From Pseudomonadota bacterium (lineage in GTDB: Bacteria; Pseudomonadota; Alphaproteobacteria; Rhizobiales; Hyphomicrobiaceae), in contig JAEZRM010000087.1 in NCBI GenBank assembly GCA_023412805.1, forward strand, positions 1 through 26,367: a stretch of 26,367 nt of DNA. Reading direction: 5' to 3'. The notes beneath the pieces were generated by a model. That model made no database searches. It worked only from the letters and a program-made list of their open reading frames with translations, and was not told where the DNA came from. The stretch's first letter is position 1, and each line of letters opens with the position of its first letter. A program made the position numbers and the translations under genes. Shown piece by piece: positions 1 to 7,933 of this stretch.

Positions 1-5
1 GGCGC

Positions 6-43
6 GGCCTACCGGCCGGCGCGCGGTCGCGCGCTCATGAAGT
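6..43 (+). repeat. Dispersed double-hairpin repeat, copy 1 (left edge)
   Basis: A short element with two adjacent hairpins: GGCC-TACC-GGCC at 6-17, one G, then GCGCGC-GGTC-GCGCGC at 19-34, followed by TCATGAAGT. The same architecture recurs at 25600 and in the tandem array from 26207. Compared with those copies, the stems are identical and the two loops differ (TACC against TACG; GGTC against AGTC). It looks like a REP/BIME-type intergenic palindrome. Whether it is transcribed here is unknown, because the upstream gene lies outside the window. Confidence 0.85.
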
Positions 44-94
44 TGTGCTGCCGCGTTCCCTCCTGGTCCTATGCGCGGCGGGCTCGCTGCGCGA

Positions 95-112
95 GTGGGG
101 CTTTCGCCCCAC
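95..112. repeat. Perfect intergenic hairpin
   Basis: GTGGGGC (95-101) pairs with GCCCCAC (106-112) around a TTTC loop. It sits in the gene-free left edge between a double-hairpin repeat and another palindromic element, before a C/G-run region (121-147) and a short T-run (151-154). It could be part of a terminator for a plus-strand gene outside the window or another repetitive palindrome. The sequence does not decide between these. Confidence 0.5.
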
Positions 113-183
113 GCCCTAATCGGGGGCCCCCCCGAACCCCCGTCTTTTATGGATTTGGAGAGAACCGCGAGTGCCGCCATGTC

Positions 184-226
184 CCTTCTCCCCGTCCTAC
201 ACGGGGAGAAGGTTAGGATGAGGGGC
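184..226. repeat. Second palindromic intergenic repeat (GGGGAGAAGG type)
   Basis: CCTTCTCCCCGT (184-195) pairs perfectly with ACGGGGAGAAGG (201-212) over a 5-nt loop, followed by TTAGGATGAGGGGC (213-226). This layout, a CTCCCC/GGGGAG hairpin followed by an AGG-TGAGGGG tail, resembles a repetitive palindrome I recall from intergenic regions of many alphaproteobacteria. Only one copy is in the window, so the repeat status rests on prior knowledge. Bases 1-290 hold no supportable gene. Confidence 0.6.
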
Positions 227-290
227 GGCGGCAAATGCCAGCGTCGGCACAAGCGCCGAGAAGGAGATGCGCGCGCGACTGACGCCCGCG

Positions 291-827
291 CTACCTCTCT
301 CGGTCCGGCGCTGTCGTATCGCCGGCGCCGAGCGCGCGCTGCATGATGACGCTGTCGAGCCAGCGGCCGTGCTTGTATCCGACGGAGTGGATGACCCCGC
401 AGTACGTGAAGCCCAGCGCGCGATGCAATCCGATCGAGCCCGCATTGCCGCTATCGCCAATGACCGCGATCATCTGGCGAAAGCCGCGCTCGGTCATGAT
501 CTCGATGATCTCTGTCAGCAGCGCGCGGCCGACGCCGAGGCGGTGCGCATCGGGTGACACGTAGACCGAGTTCTCGGCGCTGTTCCAATAGGCGGGCCGT
601 GTCCGATAGAGGCCCGCATAGGCATACCCCAGCACCTTCCCGTCCACCTCGGCGACGACATAGGGGAAGCCGCCGTCCACGACGGCGCGCATTCGCTTCA
701 TCATCTCGGCTTCGGCCGGCGGATCGACCTCGAAGCTCGCGAAGCCGTGCAAGACGGCGTGCGCATAAATGGCGGTGATGGCTGGAATGTCCGTCTCGCG
801 GACGGGGCGGACGTGCGGGGAGGGCAT
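291..827 (-). CDS. GNAT N-acetyltransferase (phosphinothricin/methionine-sulfone acetyltransferase-like)
   Basis: A 178-aa cytoplasmic protein that should transfer acetyl from acetyl-CoA to a small amine substrate. The whole length is one GNAT fold: an N-terminal RPVRETDIPAITAIYAHAV segment (about 7-25), the central beta-strand region containing GYAYAGLYRTRPAY (67-80), the acetyl-CoA loop HRLGVGRALL (95-104), and the ALGF helix end (137-140). The GLYRTRPAYWNS and SVYV segments match the PAT/YncA/MddA branch, whose members acetylate phosphinothricin, methionine sulfoximine or methionine sulfone. Substrate in this organism is inferred only. The ATG at 825-827 has no strong Shine-Dalgarno sequence. 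It stands alone between palindromic DNA and the Bax-inhibitor gene's terminator. Confidence 0.85.
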   Translation of the reverse strand: MPSPHVRPVRETDIPAITAIYAHAVLHGFASFEVDPPAEAEMMKRMRAVVDGGFPYVVAEVDGKVLGYAYAGLYRTRPAYWNSAENSVYVSPDAHRLGVGRALLTEIIEIMTERGFRQMIAVIGDSGNAGSIGLHRALGFTYCGVIHSVGYKHGRWLDSVIMQRALGAGDTTAPDRER

Positions 828-943
828 CGGACAGCTCGAGCTGCAGCACTTTCAAAATCGCGTAGCGCGACGCAGGAGCGGACGCAAGTGAGCGCCGTGC
901 CCGTTTCTTGAGCACGCGGCGCTAGCCACAAACGACGCTTCCT

Positions 944-981
944 ACAAACGACAAGGGCCCCGTCTCGCGACGAGGCCCTTG
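944..981 (-). terminator. Terminator hairpin downstream of the Bax-inhibitor-1 gene
   Basis: CAAGGGCC (952-959) pairs with GGCCCTTG (974-981), with an inner CGTC-TCGC-GACG stem. Read on the minus strand the hairpin is followed by a T-rich TCGTTTGT. It lies 47 nt past the stop of the minus-strand Bax-inhibitor gene, consistent with intrinsic termination. Confidence 0.7.
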
Positions 982-1027
982 CTCAACCTACCCGGCCAGC
1001 CGAGTGATCCCGGCCAACCGAATTCCG

Positions 1028-1810
1028 TCATTCTCTGCTGCCGAAGAGCGCCAGCATGCCCTGGAACATGTTGATGAAATCCAGGTACAGGTTCAGCGCA
1101 CCCATCACGGCACCCTTGGCCAGCATCTCACCGTCGCCGGCGATCATGTAGTAGTTGTCCTTGATCTGCTGCGTGTCATAGGCGGTAAGGCCCGCGAACA
1201 CGAGGACGCAGATCGCGGAGATCGCGAATGCCAGCGGGGCCGAGCCTAGCCAGATGTTGACGAGCGACGCGAGGATCAGGCCGATCACGCCCATGAACAG
1301 GAACGTGCCCCAGCCCGAGAGGTCCTTCTTCGTCGTGTAGCCGTAGAGGCTCAGCGCTGCGAACATGGCCGCCGTCACGAAGAAGATCTGCGTGATCGAC
1401 TGCCCCGTGTAGCGCAGGAAGATGGTCGACATCGAAGCGCCCATCACCGCCGCGAAGGCCCAGAAGGCCAGCTGTGTCGCTCCCGCGCTCATCGAGTATA
1501 CGCGGAAGGAAAGCAGCAGCACGAACGCCAGCGGAGCGAGAATGATCACCCACATCAGCGGTGACGTATAGAGCGCCTGGCCTGCGGCCGTCAGCATGAC
1601 GCCATTCCGGAGCTGCGCCGTGGCAAGCGACGGATCCGTCGTCGTCAGCATCGAGAACATGAAGTAGGCAACGATGCCCGTCAGAACGACACCGGCGGCC
1701 ATATAGTTGTACACGCCGAGCATGTAGCTCCGCAGGCCCTCATCCATTACGCCAGGCTCGGCGCGCGTCGCGACGCCAAATCGCCCGTAACGCTTGTCGA
1801 GTTCAGCCAT
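1028..1810 (-). CDS. Bax inhibitor-1/YccA family membrane protein
   Basis: A 260-aa protein with about seven transmembrane segments, starting near residue 31 and ending with NLYLDFINMFQGMLALFG. This is the normal size and layout of bacterial BI-1 proteins (YbhL, YccA, YetJ). The two conserved aspartates of the family's pH-sensing calcium-leak site are present: D212 in LTAYDTQQIK and D244 in LYLDFINMF. Members are inner-membrane proteins; YetJ conducts Ca2+ and YccA modulates FtsH, but the role here is inferred. The ATG at 1808-1810 is preceded by a weak GAAGGGA ribosome site. A candidate sigma-70 promoter lies about 60 nt upstream and a hairpin terminator follows, suggesting a single-gene transcript. 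Confidence 0.93.
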   Translation of the reverse strand: MAELDKRYGRFGVATRAEPGVMDEGLRSYMLGVYNYMAAGVVLTGIVAYFMFSMLTTTDPSLATAQLRNGVMLTAAGQALYTSPLMWVIILAPLAFVLLLSFRVYSMSAGATQLAFWAFAAVMGASMSTIFLRYTGQSITQIFFVTAAMFAALSLYGYTTKKDLSGWGTFLFMGVIGLILASLVNIWLGSAPLAFAISAICVLVFAGLTAYDTQQIKDNYYMIAGDGEMLAKGAVMGALNLYLDFINMFQGMLALFGSRE

Positions 1811-1871
1811 GAGTTGTGTTTCCCTTCGATCCCTAAGCGGCCAGTTGCGTCAGCGACCGCACTACCAAGCA

Positions 1872-1900
1872 AATATGTGGGTAGCCGATGGCAGATTCAA
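1872..1900 (-). promoter_or_regulatory. Candidate sigma-70 promoter of the Bax-inhibitor-1 gene
   Basis: On the minus strand TTGAAT (1895-1900) and CATATT (1872-1877) are separated by 17 nt, each matching the consensus at 4 of 6 positions. The position about 60 nt before the start codon is reasonable. Assignment is by eye only. Confidence 0.4.
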
Positions 1901-1985
1901 GCTGGAAGCATGGCTCACATCGTTAATTCCCATTCACATCCGTGAAAATCCGGCTCGAATTCCGGGCACGCCCCGATCCGGCCGC

Positions 1986-4568
1986 TCACTCCGAGCGCAA
2001 GTAGGGCACCGGCGGTGCCTTGAGCACCCGCCACGTGCCGAGGCCGCCGATCAAAGCGATCAGCGCCAAGGACACCCCCAGCGCCTGCAGGATCGCCGTA
2101 CCTGAGAAGATAAAGGGCAGGTCCATGATCCGCGTCGTGACGAGCCACGCGGCAATCCCCCCGAGCAGCAGCGCGAGCGTCGCCGCTATCAATGCGAGCA
2201 GCCCATACTCCGTAGCATGCGCCGTCAGAATGCGGGCGCGGGTGGCGCCGAGGGCCTTCAGGATCACGGCTGTCTGCAGGCGTCGACGCTGCGCAGCGGC
2301 CAGGGCGCCGGCAAGCACGAGCGCACCGGCAAGCAAGGTCACGCCGCCGGCTGCGCGGATGGCCGTGATGACGCGCCGGAAGAGCGTGTTGAAGTTGTTG
2401 ATGGCATCCTTGACGCGGATGGCTGTGGTCGCCGGATACGCCTTGCCGATGGCGCGGGCGAGGTCGGCCTCCTTCGCAAGCGGCGTCGCTTGATCGAGGC
2501 TGATGGTGGCGAGGATGTTATGCGGCGCCGCCTGGAGCGTGTTCGGCGAGAAGACCATCACGAAGTTGATCGCGAGGCTTTCCCAGCGCACGTCGCGCAG
2601 GTTGGAAATGCGGGCCGTGATGTTGCGGCCGAGCACGTTCACCGTCACGGTATCGCCGACGCCGAGACCGAGTCGCCTCGCGATTTCTTCCTCGAAGGAA
2701 ACGAGCGGCTCGCCGCTATAGCCCTTGGGCCACCATTCACCTGCAATGACGGTCGAGCCTTCCGGCACCTCGTCGGAATAGCTGAGGCCGCGATCCCCAT
2801 TGAGCACCCAGGCGGCCTCGGGCGGCGGCTTCACCTCCTCGACGGGACGATCTCCGAGCGCGACAATGCGGCCGCGGAGCATGGGCGCCTGATTGATGAG
2901 CGCGCCCGGCACCTCCTGCTCGACGAGCCCGCGAAACGCGGTCACATCCTCGCGCTGCAGATCCAGCACGAAGAAGTTCGGCGAGTTCTTCGGCACGCGC
3001 CCGTCGAGCTCGTTGACGATCGAGGCATCGACGAGGGCGACGGCGACGAGCAGCGAAAGCCCCGAGCCGAGGGACAGCACCACCGCGCGCGTCAGGCCGC
3101 CTGGAGCACCGAGACTGCCGATCGCGAGAGCCAGCGAAGGACGGCGCGGACGCGGCATCATGCGGGCGAGACGTGTGACCGCACCACCCAGCAGCGCAAA
3201 CAAAATGAGAATGCCCGACGCACCGGCGCAGAAGTAGAGCGCGATGCGCTTCGAATCCGAGCTCAGCACAGCCAGTGCGAGCAACAGGATGCCGATGGCG
3301 ATGGTTGCGGCGACGAACGGCCAAGCCGGCCAGCGCCGCTCCTCGTTCACCTCGTCACGAAAGAGAACGCTCGGCCGGATCTGCTCCACGCGGCCCAGCG
3401 GCCAGACCGTGAAGAGCAATGCCACGAGCAGGCCATAGGCGACGGCCATGCCGATGGCGAACGGGCTGAACGTCGCCTCGGCACGGAAGGGCAGGGCATC
3501 TCCCGCGAGCCAGTCGACGACCGTCGGCACCATGAGCCCGACCGCCAAACCAATAACGATGCCGATGGCCGTGATCGCGACGACCTGCATAAGATGCAGG
3601 GCGAAGACCATGCGTCCGGTCGCGCCGAGACTGCGGAAGGTGGCGATGACCTTGCGGCGCCGGTCGATGTAGGTCGCGACCGCATTCGCGACGCCGACGC
3701 CGCCGACGAGCAATGCCGTGAGCCCGATCAGCGTTAGGAACTGGCGCACACGCTCCAGTGTCTGCGTGATGCGCGGCGAGGGATCGCGCCGGTCGAGAAT
3801 GCTGAAACCTGCTTCGGGCAGGGCCTTCCGCACCTCGCTGGCTGCCGCCGTGAGATTGTCTTCGGATTGCCGCTCGGTAGCCGGCAAGCGCACGGCATAG
3901 CGCCACTTCGTGAGACTGCCGACATCGGCGAGACCGCTCGCAAGCAGCGTATCCACTGAGACCATGACGCGCGGCCCAAAGGCGAGGCGCTCGGCGATCT
4001 TGTCCGGCTCGTTACGAATGACGGCACGAATATCAACCTCGATGTTGCCGAGGCGGAAACGATCACCCTGCTTGAGGTCGAGACGCGCCAGCAGGATCGG
4101 ATCGACGGCAGCACCGCGTCCGGCGAGCGCATCGGCTTGCGCCACGCCGTCCTCGAGGACCAGCTCGCCAAACAGCGGATAGATCCCGTCGACGCCCTTG
4201 GCTTCGATGAGCATCTGGTCGTTGCCATCGAGGCGACGGGCCATAGCGCGCAGCGAGCCGGTTTCGCTCACAGTGCCGAAGCGCGCAATCGCGGCGTGCT
4301 CATTCGCCTCCGCGCGGCGGTTAGGGCGATCGAATGTGATGTCGCCGCCGAGCAGCGTCGCACCCTGGCGGACAAAGCTCGACTGCACGGCATCGGCAAG
4401 CGCGCCGACGCCGGCAATGACGGCAACCCCAAGCGCAATGCACCCGACGAAGACATAGAAGCCCGCGAGCCCGCCGCGCAGTTCGCGCAGTGCGAGACCG
4501 AGGAGCGTGAATTGCGGACGGCGGGGAGGATCGACGTCGGCGCTCGAGGCGACGGTCTCGGTGCTCAT
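1986..4568 (-). CDS. ybbP: FtsX-like ABC transporter permease (YbbP-type)
   Basis: An 860-aa inner-membrane permease that should pair with the ATPase encoded immediately upstream. It opens with a transmembrane helix at about 36-58 (GLAGFYVFVGCIALGVAVIAGVG region), followed by a large extracytoplasmic domain to about 270. An FtsX domain follows at about 276-395 with the typical DRRRKVIATFRSLGAT motif, then a middle set of helices, a second extracytoplasmic domain, and a C-terminal FtsX domain at about 735-850 with the matching ALGATRARIL motif. This duplicated layout is that of YbbP in the YbbA/YbbP/TesA cluster and of MacB/LolC relatives. The ATG at 4566-4568 overlaps the ATPase stop by 4 nt (ATGA), so the two are translationally coupled. 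The transported substrate is unknown; a lipid-related role is suggested only by the tesA neighbour. Confidence 0.9.
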   Translation of the reverse strand: MSTETVASSADVDPPRRPQFTLLGLALRELRGGLAGFYVFVGCIALGVAVIAGVGALADAVQSSFVRQGATLLGGDITFDRPNRRAEANEHAAIARFGTVSETGSLRAMARRLDGNDQMLIEAKGVDGIYPLFGELVLEDGVAQADALAGRGAAVDPILLARLDLKQGDRFRLGNIEVDIRAVIRNEPDKIAERLAFGPRVMVSVDTLLASGLADVGSLTKWRYAVRLPATERQSEDNLTAAASEVRKALPEAGFSILDRRDPSPRITQTLERVRQFLTLIGLTALLVGGVGVANAVATYIDRRRKVIATFRSLGATGRMVFALHLMQVVAITAIGIVIGLAVGLMVPTVVDWLAGDALPFRAEATFSPFAIGMAVAYGLLVALLFTVWPLGRVEQIRPSVLFRDEVNEERRWPAWPFVAATIAIGILLLALAVLSSDSKRIALYFCAGASGILILFALLGGAVTRLARMMPRPRRPSLALAIGSLGAPGGLTRAVVLSLGSGLSLLVAVALVDASIVNELDGRVPKNSPNFFVLDLQREDVTAFRGLVEQEVPGALINQAPMLRGRIVALGDRPVEEVKPPPEAAWVLNGDRGLSYSDEVPEGSTVIAGEWWPKGYSGEPLVSFEEEIARRLGLGVGDTVTVNVLGRNITARISNLRDVRWESLAINFVMVFSPNTLQAAPHNILATISLDQATPLAKEADLARAIGKAYPATTAIRVKDAINNFNTLFRRVITAIRAAGGVTLLAGALVLAGALAAAQRRRLQTAVILKALGATRARILTAHATEYGLLALIAATLALLLGGIAAWLVTTRIMDLPFIFSGTAILQALGVSLALIALIGGLGTWRVLKAPPVPYLRSE

Positions 4569-5272
4569 GCGGGCACGGTCCCGTCGACGGTCTCGACAAT
4601 ACGCCCGTCGGCCATGCGAATGACGCGACCGCAGCGTTCGGCCAGGCGCTCGTCGTGTGTCACGAGAACAAGCGTCGCACCGCGTCTCGCCTGCAGGGAA
4701 AAGAGCAGCTCGACGATCTGGCGGCCGGTCTTGCCGTCGAGATTGCCGGTCGGCTCATCGGCGAGCAAAAGGCGAGGACGCGTGACGAGGGCGCGGGCGA
4801 GGGCCACACGCTGCTGCTCACCACCCGAAAGCTGAGCTGGAAAATGCGTCGTGCGATGCGCTAGACCGACCTCACCGAGCAACTCTGTAGCGCGCTCGAA
4901 GGCATCCGGCTCACCGCGAAACTGGAGCGGCAGGACGACGTTCTCCTGTGCCGTCATGGTGGGCACGAGATGAAACGATTGAAAGACGATACCGATGCTG
5001 GCGCCGCGCGCGAGCGCGAGTGCATCCTCACTCATGTGTGAAAAATCGTGTCCGGCAACCTTTACTTTTCCGGCCGTCGCCTGCTCGAGGCCGGCCATGA
5101 TCATGAGGAGGGATGTCTTGCCCGATCCGCTGGGGCCGACGATGGCGACGGATTCGCCGCCTGCGATCGAAAGGCTCAGATCACGCAGGATGGCGACCTG
5201 GCCGGCACGGCTCGCGAGCGTGAGATCGACATTCGCCAGCTCGATGACGGGTTCAGCAGTTATGACGGACAC
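4565..5272 (-). CDS. ybbA: ABC transporter ATP-binding protein (YbbA-type)
   Basis: The ATPase partner of the adjacent FtsX-type permease, acting at the cytoplasmic face. With the GTG start chosen here it is 235 aa, the normal size for the LolD/MacB/YbbA group. Walker A is GPSGSGKT (about 46-53), the Q-loop FQSF (about 98), the signature LSGGEQ (148-153), Walker B LLLADEPTGNLD (from about 168) and the switch histidine in VTHDE (about 206), so it should be catalytically intact. The start is uncertain. The open frame extends to a TTG at 5326, but the extra 18 residues (Cys/Trp-rich) look non-native, and the GTG at 5270-5272 places the first beta strand where E. coli YbbA has it. Neither start has a strong Shine-Dalgarno sequence. 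It is divergent from tesA. Confidence 0.9.
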   Translation of the reverse strand: MSVITAEPVIELANVDLTLASRAGQVAILRDLSLSIAGGESVAIVGPSGSGKTSLLMIMAGLEQATAGKVKVAGHDFSHMSEDALALARGASIGIVFQSFHLVPTMTAQENVVLPLQFRGEPDAFERATELLGEVGLAHRTTHFPAQLSGGEQQRVALARALVTRPRLLLADEPTGNLDGKTGRQIVELLFSLQARRGATLVLVTHDERLAERCGRVIRMADGRIVETVDGTVPA

Positions 5273-5346
5273 TCCGAATTTATGGGCCGGCCCCGTAACG
5301 ATGCGCCAGCAGCAGGAATTTTCCAATCGACGGTAGCAACTTGCGC

Positions 5347-5362
5347 TCAGATACCTATCTGA
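5347..5362. promoter_or_regulatory. Palindromic candidate operator between ybbA and tesA
   Basis: TCAGATA (5347-5353) and TATCTGA (5356-5362) form a perfect 7-bp dyad around a CC centre. It lies in the divergent intergenic region, 34 nt before the tesA start and about 75 nt before the ybbA start. The position fits a regulator site controlling one or both genes. The regulator family cannot be named. Confidence 0.45.
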
Positions 5363-5395
5363 CAGATTCCAGACCGGCTCCCAACGCAGGACGTC

Positions 5396-6118
5396 ATGAT
5401 GATCCCTCGCACGCCCTCAAGGCCTGAGTTTGATCCGCATTGGGTGCAAATGGGGGCTCTCCGTGTCGCCGTCAATCTCTGCATCCTGTGTCTTCTGCTG
5501 CTCACCCATATGAACACAGCCTCGGCTCAGGAGCGCCCCATTCGTATTGTCGCATTCGGTGACAGTTTGACGGCGGGCTTCGGTCTGCCGCCGAAGAACG
5601 CCTTTCCAGTGCGCCTGCAAGCCGCTTTGAAGGCGCGCGGCCACAATGTTACGGTCGCCAATGCCGGCGTCTCCGGCGATACGACAGCGGGCGGCCTCGC
5701 GCGCCTCGACTGGGCCGTGCCCGATGATGCCGATGCCGTCATCGTCGAGCTCGGCGCCAATGACGCGCTGCGCGGCCTCGATCCAGCCGCGGCTCAGAAG
5801 AACCTCGATGCCATTCTCAAGCGCATCAAGGCCAAGGGCGCGGACATCCTGCTGACGGGCATGCGGGCGCCGCGCAACTACGGGCCTGAGTACACGAGCG
5901 CGTTCGACCGCATCTTTCCCGGGCTCGCGCGCGAGCACGACACGCTCTACTACCCCTTCTTCCTCGAAGGCGTGATTCTCAATCCGGCGCTGAACCTCGA
6001 CGACAGCATCCATCCCAACGCGAAGGGTGTCGACGTCATCGTGGAGGGAATTCTGCCGCACGTCGAAGAGCTGATCGCACGCGTGAAAAAGAGGCATGCG
6101 GGGGCGGCAGGCAAGTGA
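5396..6118 (+). CDS. tesA: GDSL esterase/arylesterase, TesA-like
   Basis: A secreted SGNH/GDSL hydrolase of 240 aa, related to E. coli TesA (acyl-CoA thioesterase I / protease I / lysophospholipase L1), cleaving acyl esters in the periplasm. All four SGNH blocks are visible: nucleophile S57 in FGDSLTAGFG, oxyanion G94 in GVSGDTTAGG, N122 in GANDALRG, and D203/H206 in DSIHPNAKG. Residues 1-45 are a signal peptide with a long n-region and hydrophobic core (ALRVAVNLCILCLLLL), with likely cleavage after ASA or ASAQ. The ATG at 5396 has an AGGA ribosome site 5 nt upstream; an internal ATG at 5450 would give a shorter signal peptide and cannot be excluded. It is divergent from the ybbA/ybbP ABC pair, the classic gene neighbourhood. 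Confidence 0.93.
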   Translation: MMIPRTPSRPEFDPHWVQMGALRVAVNLCILCLLLLTHMNTASAQERPIRIVAFGDSLTAGFGLPPKNAFPVRLQAALKARGHNVTVANAGVSGDTTAGGLARLDWAVPDDADAVIVELGANDALRGLDPAAAQKNLDAILKRIKAKGADILLTGMRAPRNYGPEYTSAFDRIFPGLAREHDTLYYPFFLEGVILNPALNLDDSIHPNAKGVDVIVEGILPHVEELIARVKKRHAGAAGK

Positions 6119-6147
6119 TACGTCACATCAAATGGACGGAGACGAGA

Positions 6148-6702
6148 ATGCCCCGCCTCTTCACAGCCATAGAGATCCCCGAGATCGTTCGCGCGCAGCT
6201 CGACCTCGTGCGCGGTAACCTGCCGGGCGCCAAGTGGGTCGAAATCGAGGACATGCACCTCACGATCCGCTTTTTTGGCGACATCGGCAATCTCGAAGCC
6301 GATGAGCTGGTGAGTGCGCTTGCCCGTGTCGACTTCGATCCCTTCGAGCTTCGCATCACCGACCTCGGCGTGTTCGGCGGACGCGAGCCGCGCGCGCTCT
6401 ATGCCGGCATTGCGGAAGCCGAACCCCTCACCGCCCTCTACCGCGCCAGCGAGCGCGCTGCCCGTGCAGCCCGCCTGCCGCCCGAGACGCGTGCCTTCAA
6501 ACCGCACATCACGCTCGCCCGCCTCAGGAATACCAAGCCAGAGGTGGTGGCGCGCTTTCTGAGTGCCCGTCCGCCGCTGATGGCCTGGCCATTCACGGTC
6601 GATCAATTCACGCTCATGTCGTCACGCCCTGGCCAGGGTGGCGGTCCTTACGTGCGCGAAGAGTACTTTCACGCCCGCCCGGCGTGGGACGCAGCGCAGT
6701 AG
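6148..6702 (+). CDS. thpR: RNA 2',3'-cyclic phosphodiesterase ThpR
   Basis: A 184-aa member of the 2H phosphoesterase superfamily. ThpR (LigT) hydrolyses RNA 2',3'-cyclic phosphate to a 2'-phosphomonoester and can reverse-ligate tRNA halves in vitro. The two catalytic HxTx motifs are H37-L-T39-I in DMHLTIRFFG and H120-I-T122-L in KPHITLARLR, at the expected spacing for this about 180-residue family. The ATG at 6148 is chosen because GGAGACGAG lies just upstream and MPRLFTAIEIP is the usual N-terminus. A GTG at 6115 in the same frame overlaps the tesA stop but adds 11 atypical residues. The gene follows tesA by 29 nt and probably shares its transcript. Confidence 0.93.
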   Translation: MPRLFTAIEIPEIVRAQLDLVRGNLPGAKWVEIEDMHLTIRFFGDIGNLEADELVSALARVDFDPFELRITDLGVFGGREPRALYAGIAEAEPLTALYRASERAARAARLPPETRAFKPHITLARLRNTKPEVVARFLSARPPLMAWPFTVDQFTLMSSRPGQGGGPYVREEYFHARPAWDAAQ

Positions 6703-6795
6703 TGCTCCTCCATTTCAGCACACAGAAGTGATCCACGCACCGTTGGCCGCTGCGCTTAGTATATGCATTCGCGTGCTCCAAGCGGAGAAGCCATC

Positions 6796-7317
6796 ATGAC
6801 CGATATCGACCGCCGCCATCTCATTGGTGCCCTCGCTGCAGGGTCAGCCGCACTCGCGGGTGCACTCCCTGCATCGGCGGCCAATCCAGAACTCAAGTTC
6901 GGCGACCTGAAGAAAGACACCGATATCGCCTGCCTCTATCACTGCGACTTCGGCGACAACGCGCGTTACGACGCCATGCTACGCAACATCAACAATCACC
7001 TCTCGGCGCACGAATTCGATCCCATGGCGATCAAGATCGTGATCGTCGCGCATGGGCCGGGCATCAAATTTCATCTGACAGAGCTTGCCGGCACGCCCTG
7101 GGAGAAGGCGCCGACCATCGATCCCGACTACGCGAAGCGCATGGCCGCACTCGCGCAGTACGGCGTCGAGGTTTATCTGTGCCGCATCACGTTCGAGCGC
7201 ATGGGCCTGGATCTCGCGCGCGCCAAAGCGCTGCCTTACATCAAGATCGTCCCCTCGGGCGTGGCGACGGTCGCCTATCTCCAGTCGAAGGGATATGCAT
7301 ATCTGAAGGTGGGGTGA
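6796..7317 (+). CDS. Tat-exported DsrE/DsrF-like protein
   Basis: A 173-aa protein with an N-terminal twin-arginine signal: DRRHLIGALAAG (from residue 5) followed by a hydrophobic stretch and a PASA cleavage site near residue 28. The mature part resembles the DsrE/DsrF/TusD-like fold. It begins IACLYHCDFGDNARYDAMLRNINNHL, has the central strand IKIVIVAHGPGIKFHL (about 79-94), and has the family's conserved cysteine region VEVYLCRITFERMGL with C129. DsrE-family proteins bind or transfer sulfur via that cysteine, but exported members are functionally uncharacterised. The start at 6796 has a GGAGAAG ribosome site 7 nt upstream; an in-frame ATG at 6763 would bury the signal peptide. Sulfur chemistry in the periplasm is an inference. 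Confidence 0.82.
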   Translation: MTDIDRRHLIGALAAGSAALAGALPASAANPELKFGDLKKDTDIACLYHCDFGDNARYDAMLRNINNHLSAHEFDPMAIKIVIVAHGPGIKFHLTELAGTPWEKAPTIDPDYAKRMAALAQYGVEVYLCRITFERMGLDLARAKALPYIKIVPSGVATVAYLQSKGYAYLKVG

Positions 7318-7370
7318 GGGCATCCGGCTCCTGCCTCCTCCGTCAAACAGAATGACAGGGAACGCAGGAA

Positions 7371-7829
7371 ATGCCCGAACTGAAATCCGCCTACATCGGC
7401 GAACTCAAGATCGCCGTTACCGGCACCTACATGCTCGGCGATGGACCGCTCGGACGCCGGCGCATCGACCTGCTCGGTGCCGGTCAATTCGAGGGGCCGC
7501 GCATCAGCGCAAAAATCCTTTCCGGCGGCGTGGACCTCCTACTCGGCGGCAGCGACGGTGCCGTGCGCCCGGACGTGCGCCTACCGCTCGAACTCGACGA
7601 TGGACATCCCCTGCTGATCATCTATCGCGGCGTCCGGCACGCGCCGGCCGAAGTCATGGCCCGCATTGCCGCCGGCGAGCGGGTGCCGCCCGAGAGCCAC
7701 TACCTGCGGACCGCCCTCGTCTTCGAGACGGCTTCGCCCAAGTACGCGTGGCTCAACAGGATCGTCGGCATCGGTGTCGGTCGGCGGGAGCCGGAGTTTG
7801 CCATCTACGACGTGTTCGAGGTTCTCTGA
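7371..7829 (+). CDS. DUF3237 (UPF0311) family protein
   Basis: A 152-aa cytoplasmic protein with no signal peptide. It matches the small DUF3237 beta-barrel family by its length and by segments such as GRRRIDLLGAGQFEGPRISAKILSGG (about 28-53), DVRLPLELDDGHPLLIIYRGVR and the C-terminal YAWLNRIVGIGVGRR. The biochemical function of the family is not established. The ATG at 7371 has an AGGA ribosome site directly upstream. It lies 53 nt after the DsrE-like gene and about 100 nt before the flavin monooxygenase, all on the same strand, so a shared transcript is possible. A role alongside the monooxygenase (DUF3237 genes often sit by catabolic genes) is only a suggestion. Confidence 0.82.
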   Translation: MPELKSAYIGELKIAVTGTYMLGDGPLGRRRIDLLGAGQFEGPRISAKILSGGVDLLLGGSDGAVRPDVRLPLELDDGHPLLIIYRGVRHAPAEVMARIAAGERVPPESHYLRTALVFETASPKYAWLNRIVGIGVGRREPEFAIYDVFEVL

Positions 7830-7933
7830 GCGAACGCACGGATATTGTGGCGCCATGCGCGAGGCGCGGATGACAACCTCCTCGCCCGCCGCTAACGTCC
7901 GGACAATCGTATTGAAGCGGAAGCCGGATTGCC

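Noticed and set aside
2217..3737. 506-codon plus-strand open frame
   Set aside because: Antisense shadow of the FtsX-type permease. It is very rich in Arg/Glu/Asp/His with no domain, as expected for the reverse frame of a GC-rich gene.
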